From: an uncultured Halieaceae bacterium
Lineage (GTDB): Bacteria > Pseudomonadota > Gammaproteobacteria > Pseudomonadales > Halieaceae
Assembly: GCA_938074045.1 (NCBI GenBank)
Contig: CALJGI010000002.1
Location: 62,001 to 126,000, forward strand
Direction of reading: 5' to 3'
Length of the DNA: 64,000 nucleotides
Below the pieces are notes generated by a model, which worked only from the letters and a program-made list of their open reading frames with translations, was not told where the DNA came from and ran no database searches. The first letter of the stretch is position 1. The number at the start of each line of letters is the position of its first letter. Position numbers and translations under genes: made by a program. Positions 38,187 to 46,897 of the stretch are shown here, one piece after another.

Positions 38187-39116
38187 CTATTCTTCGCGTA
38201 ATAGATGTGGGGCCAGGGAAACGACCATATCGCGGATACCTTCCCGCCAATCCATGCTGGTGGGTCCGATCAGCTCATGCATCAGGGTAGGGTCAATCTG
38301 CAGACTGCCAAAGGCAGTCTCGGAGAAAGTGAACTGCGGTACCAGGCCAGTGAGGTCTGTTATCCAGGCGCACCAATCCTCAACAGATGTGCTGACCGAG
38401 CCGCCAAAATTGACCGTAATAGGTTGCTCCCCCGCTGCGCCCAGCAAACGTGGGATCTTCTCCAGATAGTCATTCACGTGCAACAGGTTATAGGAGTTAG
38501 GCTGGTCCGGATGTAGCTCAATTGGTATGCCCGCTTCCATCATCATCAGGTGCCAGTATGGCCAGCCGCCATTGTTTCCATAGGGAACGCTGAGGCGCGC
38601 AATAACTGTGGGAATTTCATATTCTCTGGCGGCGAACCGACACATAGTTTCAGCAGCAATTTTGCTGATGCTATAGGTGGGAAACATCGCGCGATGGTTG
38701 TCACCCAACGGTGAATTCTCGGATCTGGGTTCCGCACCCGCGTACTCATAGACAGCCGTCGATGAGAAATGTAAAAAAGCAGAGACATCCCGGCATTTAC
38801 TCATCAGCCGCCCCAATCCCTCGGCGTTTGCGGCCAGGTCATAATCAAATTCACCAGATTTGACCACGGCAAAATTCAGCACGTAATCAATGCCACCAGG
38901 AAGCATGGAGAGCGCATCCGGGTCCGCCAGATCGGCAGCGAGACAACGTGCACCCGCTGCCTCCAGTTGCTCGCGATCACCGCTGCGGGAAAACCGCGCC
39001 AGTGCGAAAACCTCCGCACTCTTTGCCAGATGAGCGACAACCGGCTGCGCCACCTGCCCTCCCGGCCCGGTAATGAGTATACGGGCCCCATCCAAATCGA
39101 TGGCGTCACAGACCAT
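38187..39116 (-). CDS. NAD-dependent epimerase/dehydratase family protein
   Basis: Extended SDR of 309 residues. The nucleotide-binding loop is ITGPGGQVAQPV (residues about 15-26), LHFSSTAVYEY supplies the catalytic serine/threonine region and YSISK the Tyr-Lys pair. ARLSVPYGNNGGWPYWH and LLHVNDYLEKIPRLL belong to the substrate half. The family includes sugar-nucleotide epimerases and many reductases acting on small carbonyls, so the reaction is unassigned. It is a lone gene, with a diguanylate-cyclase-like gene 59 bases upstream on the same strand. Confidence 0.8.
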   Translation of the reverse strand: MVCDAIDLDGARILITGPGGQVAQPVVAHLAKSAEVFALARFSRSGDREQLEAAGARCLAADLADPDALSMLPGGIDYVLNFAVVKSGEFDYDLAANAEGLGRLMSKCRDVSAFLHFSSTAVYEYAGAEPRSENSPLGDNHRAMFPTYSISKIAAETMCRFAAREYEIPTVIARLSVPYGNNGGWPYWHLMMMEAGIPIELHPDQPNSYNLLHVNDYLEKIPRLLGAAGEQPITVNFGGSVSTSVEDWCAWITDLTGLVPQFTFSETAFGSLQIDPTLMHELIGPTSMDWREGIRDMVVSLAPHLLREE

Positions 39117-39175
39117 TAATGTCTCCTAATGAAAGAAAGCGATGTATAAAGTTTGGGGGAAATTTCGGGCGGACA

Positions 39176-40324
39176 CTAAAGCAAAAGGGTGGTTAAGCGT
39201 GCCAGACTGACCGCATTACCGCCCTGGGCTGTAGATTTTTTCAGAGCCGCATTTACGCTGTTGACCAACTGTCGACTCAATTGTTCCATATTTACGGCGG
39301 GATACTGTTTGGGAAACCACGTGGTCAATCCCAGGGATGCACTCAAAGCCACCTCTGTCTGCCCGTAGATGACTGACACGTTAATCTCAGTAACCTGATG
39401 CCGGATTCTTTCACACACCTCCTGGGCACGCTCCTCGTCACAGCCTGGCAACAGTACGCTGAATCTGTGCTCATCATAGCGGCACAATGAATCGGTAGTT
39501 CGCAGCAGGTCGCCAATTTTTTCACTGATTTCTCGCAGACTTTGTTCACCCGCTGAGTGCCCATACTCCTCGTTGATCAACGGAAAGCCGTCCAGATCAA
39601 CGAACGCCAGGGTGAGGGGTTCCCGGGTTCGATCCGCTCGCGATATTTCCTTCGCCAGCTCAATGTCGAACATCCGATGGTTGCCGATGCGTGTCAGCGG
39701 ATCAACAAGGCTAAGTTTATTAAGTCGTTCCCGGTTGAGGCAGTTTTCGATACAGATGCCAATCACCGCTGACAGATGGCCAATCATTTCCAGCGTTTTC
39801 TTGTCATCAAAGCGATCGTTTTCCAGACTACCCCAGTGCAGACTACCTACAATTATGTCACCGTGGGTTAATGGCATTTTGACCGCTGCAATCATACCTC
39901 GATCAACCTTGAACAAGTCCGCCATGGGGGCGGTCAACTCTGTCACTCGCTCAACTTCCGGCGTGGTGCCATATAGAACCTGAAACTCGTTGGCATCCTC
40001 GACATAGATAATCCGACCGCCATGATCAAGATGGTCCGGAAGATCAGAGCGTATCTTTTCTTCCGGGTCTAACAAAACCAGCTGCACGCCCTCCAATTCA
40101 AACTGGACACGGCTCTCCACTACAAGTACGTCAATAAGGGCAGCCATGCTGAACGCGTCCAGCAGCTTCAGCTCAAACCGTTGTAGCTGTTCCAGATTGT
40201 ATTCAGTAAGTTCTACCAGCCGAATAAAATCCGCCAATTGCTCGGACACCTGCTGAGAGTCCTCAAACGACACTTCGTGGGTGAGTTCCGGCAACGGAAT
40301 CCCATTCTTATCTGTCTCAGTCAT
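39176..40324 (-). CDS. GAF (DUF484-like) - degenerate GGDEF protein
   Basis: Signalling protein of 382 residues. About residues 30-195 look like a GAF/DUF484-type sensor (LLDAFSMAALIDVLVVE, IAAVKMPLTHGDIIVGSLHWGS). About 205-370 form a GGDEF domain: SLVDPLTRIGNHRMF, AFVDLDGFPLINEEYGHSAGEQ. The active-site loop that should read GGDEF or GGEEF reads DEHRF (residues 284-288), so cyclase activity is doubtful. The inhibitory-site RxxD (RTTD, residues 275-278) is intact at the standard five-residue distance, which suggests a c-di-GMP-binding effector instead. No EAL domain is present. Confidence 0.82.
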   Translation of the reverse strand: MTETDKNGIPLPELTHEVSFEDSQQVSEQLADFIRLVELTEYNLEQLQRFELKLLDAFSMAALIDVLVVESRVQFELEGVQLVLLDPEEKIRSDLPDHLDHGGRIIYVEDANEFQVLYGTTPEVERVTELTAPMADLFKVDRGMIAAVKMPLTHGDIIVGSLHWGSLENDRFDDKKTLEMIGHLSAVIGICIENCLNRERLNKLSLVDPLTRIGNHRMFDIELAKEISRADRTREPLTLAFVDLDGFPLINEEYGHSAGEQSLREISEKIGDLLRTTDSLCRYDEHRFSVLLPGCDEERAQEVCERIRHQVTEINVSVIYGQTEVALSASLGLTTWFPKQYPAVNMEQLSRQLVNSVNAALKKSTAQGGNAVSLARLTTLLL

Positions 40325-40473
40325 CGCCGTATCGTCCTGCCATCTGTATTCCTTCCATTTTAGGTCAACCCAAGCTAAACGCCAGTTTCAACCTCCAGGC
40401 GTTTTTACCTCAGCGCAAATGCGTTGCGGATGCCACCATACTCGCGGAAATTCAATGCTAAAGAACTTTATGA

Positions 40474-40629
40474 TCAACTATACCACCAGATCAAAAGAGC
40501 GGGGACGAGAACAGCGCCAACAATACAGATCATCCAATCCAGCCGATTGAAGCCACCCAGATCTTCATGATCGAGAGCCTCGATTTTTTCGATTCTCTGC
40601 TCCAGGTCTCGCACCAGATCGTCCTGCAT
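40474..40629 (-). CDS. Short single-helix membrane protein (51 residues), function unknown
   Basis: ATG at 40629 follows AGGGGA by six bases, a good ribosome-binding site. The product starts with a charged helix (DDLVRDLEQRIEKIEALD) with coiled-coil character and ends with a hydrophobic segment (WMICIVGAVLVPALLIWWYS) that could span the membrane, stopping at TGA 40474. No family is recognised. The strong ribosome-binding site, amphipathic-plus-membrane layout and clean stop support it as a real gene. Confidence 0.55.
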   Translation of the reverse strand: MQDDLVRDLEQRIEKIEALDHEDLGGFNRLDWMICIVGAVLVPALLIWWYS

Positions 40630-40718
40630 TTGCTTTCCCCTACCGCTTCAAAACAGCCCGCGCCAAGCATATCAGAGAAACATCATAACGCATTGCTTAA
40701 CCAGCAGGGATCTGGTCA

Positions 40719-42572
40719 CTAACGGTAGCCCGCTGCTTGCAGCGTGAATAATTCAGCATAGCGACCATTGATAGACATCAGGTGCTCGTGGTCACCATGT
40801 TCCACCACCACCCCACGCTCCAACACAATCACATGATCGGCCATCCGCACCGTGGAGAATCGGTGGGATATAAGAATCACCATCTTGTCTCGTGTGTGGC
40901 TGCGGAAGTGTTCAAAAATAGAAGCCTCCGCACCTGCATCCATCGCCGCGGTCGGCTCATCCAACACCAATATATCTGCCTCAGTTCGCATGAACGCCCT
41001 GGACAAGGCGATCTTCTGCCACTGTCCGCCAGACAATTCCCGCCCGCCAGCGAACCAGCGTCCCAACTGTGTGTGATAGCCTTGCTCAAGACGCCCGACA
41101 AAGTCATCGGCCATGCCCAGATGAGCCGCTTTCTTCCACGCAGCTTCATTCTCAAACTGATGTATATCCCCTGCCCCTATATTTTCACCCACTAACATTT
41201 GGTAACGGACGAAGTCCTGAAAAATAACCCCGACTCGTTCCCGCAAAGCCGATGTGGCCCACTGGCGCAAATCGCGCCCATCAAGCAAAACTCGCCCTTC
41301 ATCGGGGTCATAAAGCCGTGTCAGCAACTTAATCAACGTCGTCTTGCCCGATCCATTCTCGCCGACGAGCGCGAGACTACTTCCCGGTAGAATATGCAGG
41401 TCGATTGCAATCAATGCTGGCTCTTCAGCACCGGGATAAGTAAAAGAGACTTTTTCGAAACGAACGCCATCACCGGGAAGAGGACCATCCACAGCATCGC
41501 CTTCCTCCAGATCCGCTCCCTCTTCAAGGTATTCATACAAGTTGGATAAATACAGATTATCCTCATACATCCCACTGATGGCAGACAGGATATTGGATAC
41601 CGAGGTCTGCCCCTGCCGGAATACCATCAGGTACATGGTCATCTGGCCCAGGCTTATAGTGCGCACAATCGTCGCCCATACGATCCAGAAGTAGGCGCTG
41701 TAAAACGCGAGTGTGGCTATACTACCCAGCACAAAGCCCCAGAAATCACGTTTTAGCGTCAGATTTCGATCACGGCTGTAGAGCCGGTTGAAAATATCGC
41801 GATACTGGCTGAGTAATTCAGGGCCCAACTGAAACAATTTCACTTCCTTGATGGTATCTTCACGCGCGAGTACCGTTTCCAGATACAACTGCCGGCGACG
41901 CTCGGGAGAACCCCATCGAAACAGTCTGAAGGCGTCGCCAGAAAACTTGGTTTCGCCAACGAAAGCAGGTAATCCGCCCAGTAGTAGCAGCAACACCGCC
42001 CAGGGTGAAAACTGAATCAGCAGCACCCCGAGGCTGAGTAGTGAAATACTGTTCTGCAACAGTCGAAAGGTTCGTTTCACCAGGCTGAGGGGGCGACTGG
42101 ATGCTTCACGACGCGCCCGGGTGAGCTTGTCATAGAATTCGGAATCTTCGAACTGAGCCATACGCAAGCGTTGGGCTTTTTCGAGAATGAGTACATTGAC
42201 TCGCTGTCCCAGCTGCGCACGAAGCAGTGATTCCACCGCGGATATACCGCGTTGCATGGCATTCAAACCTATAACAAGCAGGGCTTCCAGCGCAACGTAA
42301 TAAAACACCAGCATAGCGGCTGCGGCTTGTTCGTCCCCTTCAAGACTGGTAGCACCGACAACGCCATCCACAATCAACTTTCCTACATAGGCGGTGGCGG
42401 CAGGTACGATTCCAGCACCTATGGTTAGCGCGGCCAGTATCAGCGTCAGCCGGGGCGATGTCAGCCACACCAGTTCCAGCGCACGCCGCGTATAGGCAAA
42501 CACTTCGAGGAAGCCGCGGCTCAAAGAGGCCTCGGCTGGCGCGCGATGCGGGGGACCGTGCGGGCTACTCAA
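40719..42572 (-). CDS. ABC transporter, fused permease and ATP-binding domains
   Basis: Half-transporter of 617 residues expected to work as a homodimer, most likely an exporter. A membrane domain of about six helices fills residues 30-340. The nucleotide-binding domain follows with Walker A LVGENGSGKTTLIK, Q-loop VIFQDFVRYQ, signature ELSGGQWQKIALSRAF, Walker B ADILVLDEPTAAMD and the switch histidine in LISHRFSTV. Substrate is not evident. Its start is 10 bases after the stop of the alpha/beta hydrolase gene on the same strand, so the two are probably co-transcribed. Confidence 0.9.
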   Translation of the reverse strand: MSSPHGPPHRAPAEASLSRGFLEVFAYTRRALELVWLTSPRLTLILAALTIGAGIVPAATAYVGKLIVDGVVGATSLEGDEQAAAAMLVFYYVALEALLVIGLNAMQRGISAVESLLRAQLGQRVNVLILEKAQRLRMAQFEDSEFYDKLTRARREASSRPLSLVKRTFRLLQNSISLLSLGVLLIQFSPWAVLLLLLGGLPAFVGETKFSGDAFRLFRWGSPERRRQLYLETVLAREDTIKEVKLFQLGPELLSQYRDIFNRLYSRDRNLTLKRDFWGFVLGSIATLAFYSAYFWIVWATIVRTISLGQMTMYLMVFRQGQTSVSNILSAISGMYEDNLYLSNLYEYLEEGADLEEGDAVDGPLPGDGVRFEKVSFTYPGAEEPALIAIDLHILPGSSLALVGENGSGKTTLIKLLTRLYDPDEGRVLLDGRDLRQWATSALRERVGVIFQDFVRYQMLVGENIGAGDIHQFENEAAWKKAAHLGMADDFVGRLEQGYHTQLGRWFAGGRELSGGQWQKIALSRAFMRTEADILVLDEPTAAMDAGAEASIFEHFRSHTRDKMVILISHRFSTVRMADHVIVLERGVVVEHGDHEHLMSINGRYAELFTLQAAGYR

Positions 42573-42582
42573 GTTAGCGGCA

Positions 42583-43731
42583 CTAGTGGCGGGCGATTTG
42601 CCATTCGACCTCTTCGATTTCCTCGCCCATGATCGAACTCAGATACAGCGCAGCAGCGGCCCGCTCATCCTCCGTGGCAGCAAATGAAGACTCAAAAAAG
42701 CTGCGGGTGACAGCTGCCGTTATCATTTGCTGGCGCAATGGATTAATGGTCTCCGGGAGAGGGTCAAGCAAACACAGATCACTGATCACGTCGTAATTTA
42801 TGCCTTGTTCGGGCGTACCGAAAAGGTGATGCCAGCTCTCTTCCTCAACACCTTCCAGACGACGAGTAACCATATAACAGCCCAGGCTGTCGGGATTGTT
42901 AAGCCAACGCAGGGCGCCCGCAGTGCCAGCAAAGCCGGTGTGCGATCCGCCTCGCACTGTAACCAGTTGACTACCCGGAATATCCGCTAGCACATTGAGG
43001 GCATTACTCTCGTAGGTCACCATGGCGTCGACGTCGGCGGCCAGCATCAGAAAAGGCAAATCGGGTCGCGTCTGATAAAACCTTGCGTTGAATTGTTGTG
43101 TAGGGCCCGCAATAGCCAGAGCAGCAGCGATACGCGGATCTCCAACACTGGGGTGGTAAGACGCGAGAATCGATGTCAGTCCACCCAGTGAAATACCAGT
43201 TACACCAATCCGGCGCTCATCGATCAGCCCCGCCATCGTATGACCGGAATCATTACTCCATGCAAGCAGTGTATCTATCAGGAAACTAACGTCTTCCGGC
43301 TGGTTGACTACATCCTGAACCAGGGGGCCGCCCGGCGCTCCCATGTGTGTGAGCGGGTAGTCGGTTGCAACGACAACATAGCCAATGGACGCAAGCAGCT
43401 CTGCGAGATAAGCGCCACCCATTTTGTTGGATGAAAAACCATGGCTGTATACAATCAGAGGGCCCGCCTCTGGTTCGCGATGGTCGACTATCTCAGGATG
43501 CCAAACCGTGGCAATGAACCGTCTTTCCGTACTGCCAGCGAACTCACCATTTGGCTGAGTTGGTCGGCTAACATCAATCAACTCGATATTGAACTGGGTG
43601 ACATCATGTACACCAGCGGCGAGAAGCGCTTCACTATTTGAACCCTCAGCAAAAGCCCGGGGCTGCTTACCCAGTGCCAACACCAGTGAAATAGACACCA
43701 ACGTCACTGCAAGGCCCGCTAAAAATCTCAT
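42583..43731 (-). CDS. Secreted alpha/beta hydrolase, chlorophyllase/PAF-acetylhydrolase-like
   Basis: Esterase or lipase of 382 residues with an N-terminal signal peptide (FLAGLAVTLVSISLVLALG). The oxyanion region is LIVYSHGFSSNKMGGAYLAE, the nucleophile elbow GISLGG, the acid residue near LAADVDAMVTYE and the histidine in GGSHTGFAG, so the triad appears complete. The Ca-free, lid-poor layout resembles the PAF-acetylhydrolase/dienelactone hydrolase branch. It precedes the ABC exporter gene by 10 bases. Substrate unknown. Confidence 0.8.
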   Translation of the reverse strand: MRFLAGLAVTLVSISLVLALGKQPRAFAEGSNSEALLAAGVHDVTQFNIELIDVSRPTQPNGEFAGSTERRFIATVWHPEIVDHREPEAGPLIVYSHGFSSNKMGGAYLAELLASIGYVVVATDYPLTHMGAPGGPLVQDVVNQPEDVSFLIDTLLAWSNDSGHTMAGLIDERRIGVTGISLGGLTSILASYHPSVGDPRIAAALAIAGPTQQFNARFYQTRPDLPFLMLAADVDAMVTYESNALNVLADIPGSQLVTVRGGSHTGFAGTAGALRWLNNPDSLGCYMVTRRLEGVEEESWHHLFGTPEQGINYDVISDLCLLDPLPETINPLRQQMITAAVTRSFFESSFAATEDERAAAALYLSSIMGEEIEEVEWQIARH

Positions 43732-43777
43732 GTGGCTATCCTGATTCCGGTCAATTCTGAGAGCGGCAGTTTAGCGT

Positions 43778-44854
43778 CTAAGGCGTTGGGACACTACCAA
43801 AATGCGGCTCAAGCCGCGCCGGATCCTTTACTGGATCAATATCTGAACCGGGGGGTCGATTGCTGCCACCTAGGTCAGCCCGCTCTTCTCTGGGGGTGAT
43901 ACCCAGGTGTGTGCGATAACATTTGCTGAAATGTGGTGTGGACACAAACCCGCACAGGGAGGCCACCTCAATAATGGATAAGGAGGTCTGCTTCAACAAC
44001 TGCCGCGCGCGAAACAGCCGTAACCGCAGATAGTAACGGGAGGGAGAACAATCGAGATTGCTCTTGAATAGTCTCTCCAACTGACGACGGGAAATGCTCA
44101 ACAATCCCGCCAGCTCTTCCAGTGGAATAGGCTCTTCAATATTTGCATCCATCAGCGTCACAGCTTCCACCAGCTTGGGTGATGTGACGCCGAGACTTTG
44201 CTTGAGTGGAATTTTCTGGGTATCACTCTGATCCCTGATCCGGTCCAGAATGAACATTTCAGAAATACTGTTGGCGAGGGCCTGACCGTGGGCACGGCGA
44301 ATGATGTTCAGCATCATATCCAGTGGCGCTGTACCACCGGTGCAGGTTAATCGCCTGCGCTCCACCGTAAATAATTGATTATTGCAACTGACCTTGGGGT
44401 GAAGTTCCTGCAGCGCAGTCATGCACTCCCAGTGCACGCTGCACTCCTGATCGTCGAGCAAATTGGCCTCAGCCAGCACAAAGGCACCTGTACAAATACC
44501 ACCCAACTGCACACCCTTGATATCCAGGCCCCGCAGCCAGTCCAGTTCAGTTTCAGAGTAGCTGTGAGCGACGTCGATGCCCCCAACCACTAGTACCGCA
44601 TCCATTAGTGGGGCATCAGCGATGGAAGAATCAGGCAAGGTACGGATACCATCACTAGCGGTCACCGGCTCGCCATCATCAGTGACCAGCGTCCACTGAT
44701 AGAGTTTTTTACCCGCCAACTGATTGGCCATACGCAGTGGTTCAACAGCGGCGGCCAGTGAAATCAGCGTATAGTGCTTGAGTAAGAGAAAACCGACATG
44801 GGTCGCGCTACAGGAATTTTCTTCTCTGTCTGCCTGTCTTCGGGACTCACTCAT
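43778..44854 (-). CDS. GlxA-family transcriptional regulator (DJ-1/PfpI plus AraC HTH)
   Basis: Regulator of 358 residues: a class-I amidotransferase-like DJ-1/PfpI domain about 20-200 (LVVGGIDVAH, GGICTGAFVLAEANLL with the nucleophile-position cysteine) and an AraC-type two-helix-turn-helix domain about 250-335 (LAGLLSISRRQLERLFKSN, IIEVASLCGFVSTPHFSKCYR). This architecture is shared by GbdR, CdhR and SouR, which control glycine betaine, carnitine and sarcosine breakdown in Pseudomonas. The two MttB/dimethylglycine dehydrogenase modules in this window make a betaine-related role plausible. It may bind the TGTCG-containing inverted repeats noted elsewhere; that is a guess. Confidence 0.86.
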   Translation of the reverse strand: MSESRRQADREENSCSATHVGFLLLKHYTLISLAAAVEPLRMANQLAGKKLYQWTLVTDDGEPVTASDGIRTLPDSSIADAPLMDAVLVVGGIDVAHSYSETELDWLRGLDIKGVQLGGICTGAFVLAEANLLDDQECSVHWECMTALQELHPKVSCNNQLFTVERRRLTCTGGTAPLDMMLNIIRRAHGQALANSISEMFILDRIRDQSDTQKIPLKQSLGVTSPKLVEAVTLMDANIEEPIPLEELAGLLSISRRQLERLFKSNLDCSPSRYYLRLRLFRARQLLKQTSLSIIEVASLCGFVSTPHFSKCYRTHLGITPREERADLGGSNRPPGSDIDPVKDPARLEPHFGSVPTP

Positions 44855-44949
44855 ACCTAATTATGTTCCATGGGATATATCCATCAGCCGACGGAATATG
44901 CTGCCATTTACCGCACTATATTGTGGCTTACGGGGCGGCGCAAGCATTC

Positions 44950-45329
44950 TTATAGGAGCTCATTTTCCTCCAGAACTCGACGAGCAACCCGGAAACATTC
45001 AAGACTCTGCGGAATACCGCAGTAAATACCAATAACATGGATTATTGAACGAATCTCCGCCACGCTGACACCATTGGTCAGAGCGCCTCGACAATGAATT
45101 TCCCACTCATGCATTTTGCCCAATGCGCCTATCATTGACAGGTTCATCATCGATCTGGTCTTGGCATCAATGGTTTCGTCATCCCAATCAAATCCCCAAC
45201 ACCAGGCGGTCATTGCCTCCCGAAAAGGCCGCGTGAAGTCATCGGCAGCTGCCAGGTTTTTCTCAACACCTCCGCACCCAACGTCGCCTTGCGCAGGATT
45301 AGTCCACATTCAAAAAGATCCTCATACAT
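44950..45329 (-). pseudogene. Frameshifted 4-carboxymuconolactone decarboxylase-family gene
   Basis: The family normally starts roughly FERGLEIRRAVLGAEYV and continues DRSLANADDFTRPF. Here the first half is in one frame, from ATG 45329 (preceded by AGG): YEDLFECGLILRKATLGAEV. The rest, EKNLAAADDFTRPF through ARRVLEENELL, is in the next frame. The join falls near 45265-45270. Restoring one missing base would give about 126 residues, the usual length, so this is a single-base deletion in an otherwise well-preserved gene, or a sequencing error. The internal ATG at 45309 gives an open frame but a scrambled amino end. It sits between the GlxA regulator and other broken catabolic genes. Confidence 0.75.
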
Positions 45330-45670
45330 TTACCTGTACTCCACGTTAGTAAATCTATTCCATAGCGGGCCTAATGCCCGCCGATCTCACCTCATTGTTT
45401 AGAAATCATCATGCTGCAATACCGTTGATATGGATCGAAAAAAACGCAGTGCAAATCAACCGTTATGTGTCCCGTGGTCATCGACAAGTACGGGGCCGCA
45501 GGCATAAGATAATGCGCATTCAGTGTCTGCTAACAGCCGCTCATGGGCAAACTTAAAATACTGACAGCTCGGCACCTCCGGTGCTCCCACCACATACTAC
45601 GCAGCTATATACGACGGTGCTGGCGTCACATAGTGTAATCTGCGGGCAGAAGCTACCAAAGGTGTGCGCA
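45330..45670. other. Intergenic region, no intact gene
   Basis: About 340 bases between the frameshifted decarboxylase-family gene and a second relic. A hairpin GCGGGC-CTAAT-GCCCGC lies at 45365-45381 but has no T-run on either side. No recognisable protein segment was found in any frame, so this is likely decayed sequence or promoter DNA. Confidence 0.4.
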
Positions 45671-45891
45671 ATGTATTCTTCTCTAACAGACGAAGGCGAG
45701 ATAAGTGGGATTCGCATGGGTACGGGAGACCCCATCGTCCTTGTTCACGGGGTAGGCATGGCAGCGGAGATCTGGCAATGGCCAACAATACGCGGTACGG
45801 GCTGGCCGCCGCACTGGATTACACGAGAACCAAGTCTGTCTGGGTGCGCACATCTGATGATCCCATCCCTGATCCCTTTGTGATGCGCTGA
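45671..45891 (+). pseudogene. Fused relics of an alpha/beta hydrolase (5' end) and an aldehyde dehydrogenase (3' end)
   Basis: From ATG 45671 the frame reads like the opening of an enol-lactone-type alpha/beta hydrolase: YSSLTDEGEISGIRMGTGDP and then IVLVHGVGMAAEIW, where the protein should continue for ~230 residues. Near 45772 the sequence switches, in a different frame, to the tail of an aldehyde dehydrogenase: LAMANNTRYGLAA, then ALDYTRTKSVWVRTSDDP and PDPFVMR before a TGA at 45891, with about ten residues of the usual intervening segment missing. This looks like a large deletion that joined two neighbouring catabolic genes out of frame. It is not expected to encode a working protein. Confidence 0.7.
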
Positions 45892-45922
45892 GATACAACA
45901 ACAAAATCGATAAGAGACTACT

Positions 45923-46897
45923 ATGCCTAACGTTACATTGGACGAAATTGAAAAAACTGCGACACAAGCTCTTACACGACACGGTTGTGAGCCCTGGATT
46001 GCAACTGAAGTTGCCCGCGCGATTCGACGGGCGGAGGAAACTGGAAACATCATCTGCGGACTCTACTATCTGGAAAGTTACTGCTTGCAGCTCGATTCTG
46101 GCCGGGTCGACGGTACCGTTGAACCTGAAGTAACAAGACCGCGACCTGCTGCAGTAAAAGCCGACGCCAAATATGGTTTTGCACAGGCGGCTTTTTCGCG
46201 AGCACTCCCTGAAGCCATCAAATCGGTAGTAGAAAGCGGTACAGCATCATTGGCAGTGGCACACGCCCACACCTGCACGTCGCTGGGGTACTTTACCGAA
46301 CAAATTGCTCGAGCCGGCTATATCGGAATTGGTTTCACCAATGCTTCTCCTGTGGTCGCCGCTCCGGGAGGTAAGCAGCGAATAATAGGTACCAACCCCA
46401 TCGCAATGAGTGTTCCGGACGACAACAATGGCGTCGCCCTGCATTTCGACTGCTCAACCTCGGCGGTGGCGTTGGGAAAAATCACCATGGCAAAAGCAGC
46501 TGGCACTTCAATACCGCTGGGCTGGGCTGTGGATACTCATGGCGCACCTACGACAGATCCGGAAGCGGCGCTGGCGGGAGCTCTGGTGTCGGCGGGGGAA
46601 TACAAGGGCTGGGGATTTGGCCTGATGGCGGAGTTACTGGCAGCCGGTATGACAGGGTCGGTCAATTCTCTTGACGTCGGGGGACTGAAACTGGCTGAAG
46701 GACCACCCCATGGTCTGGGACAGTTCTACATGTTATTTGATACGACCACCTACACCGATGAGTTTCCACGGCGACTTCAGCGGCTGGTAGAGGCAGTGGA
46801 TGCAGATCCCGGCGCACGGCTGCCGGGACAGAACCGACAACTCCACGCCTCGGTTACTGTGGAGGACGATCTTTGGCAGCGCCTGCAGACGATTTAG
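45923..46897 (+). CDS. Ldh_2-family NAD(P)-dependent oxidoreductase (malate/L-lactate dehydrogenase type)
   Basis: Member of the YlbC/YiaK/DpkA family (PF02615), which is unrelated to Rossmann-type lactate dehydrogenases. The 324 residues show GTASLAVAHAHTCTSLGYFTE, GIGFTNASPVVAAPGG, IIGTNPIAMSVP and a late GEYKGWGFGLMAELLAAG, all typical of the family's nucleotide and substrate sites. Family members reduce 2-oxo acids, imines of cyclic amino acids, or make N-methyl-amino acids (DpkA type), the last being attractive next to methyl-amine genes. Its last 44 bases overlap the 3' end of the convergent corrinoid-activator gene. Substrate not assigned. Confidence 0.82.
   Translation: MPNVTLDEIEKTATQALTRHGCEPWIATEVARAIRRAEETGNIICGLYYLESYCLQLDSGRVDGTVEPEVTRPRPAAVKADAKYGFAQAAFSRALPEAIKSVVESGTASLAVAHAHTCTSLGYFTEQIARAGYIGIGFTNASPVVAAPGGKQRIIGTNPIAMSVPDDNNGVALHFDCSTSAVALGKITMAKAAGTSIPLGWAVDTHGAPTTDPEAALAGALVSAGEYKGWGFGLMAELLAAGMTGSVNSLDVGGLKLAEGPPHGLGQFYMLFDTTTYTDEFPRRLQRLVEAVDADPGARLPGQNRQLHASVTVEDDLWQRLQTI

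Noticed and set aside
40281-40550. 89-residue plus-strand frame overlapping the GGDEF gene start and the 51-residue gene
   Set aside because: It lacks a ribosome-binding site and protein features, and conflicts with two better frames on the minus strand.
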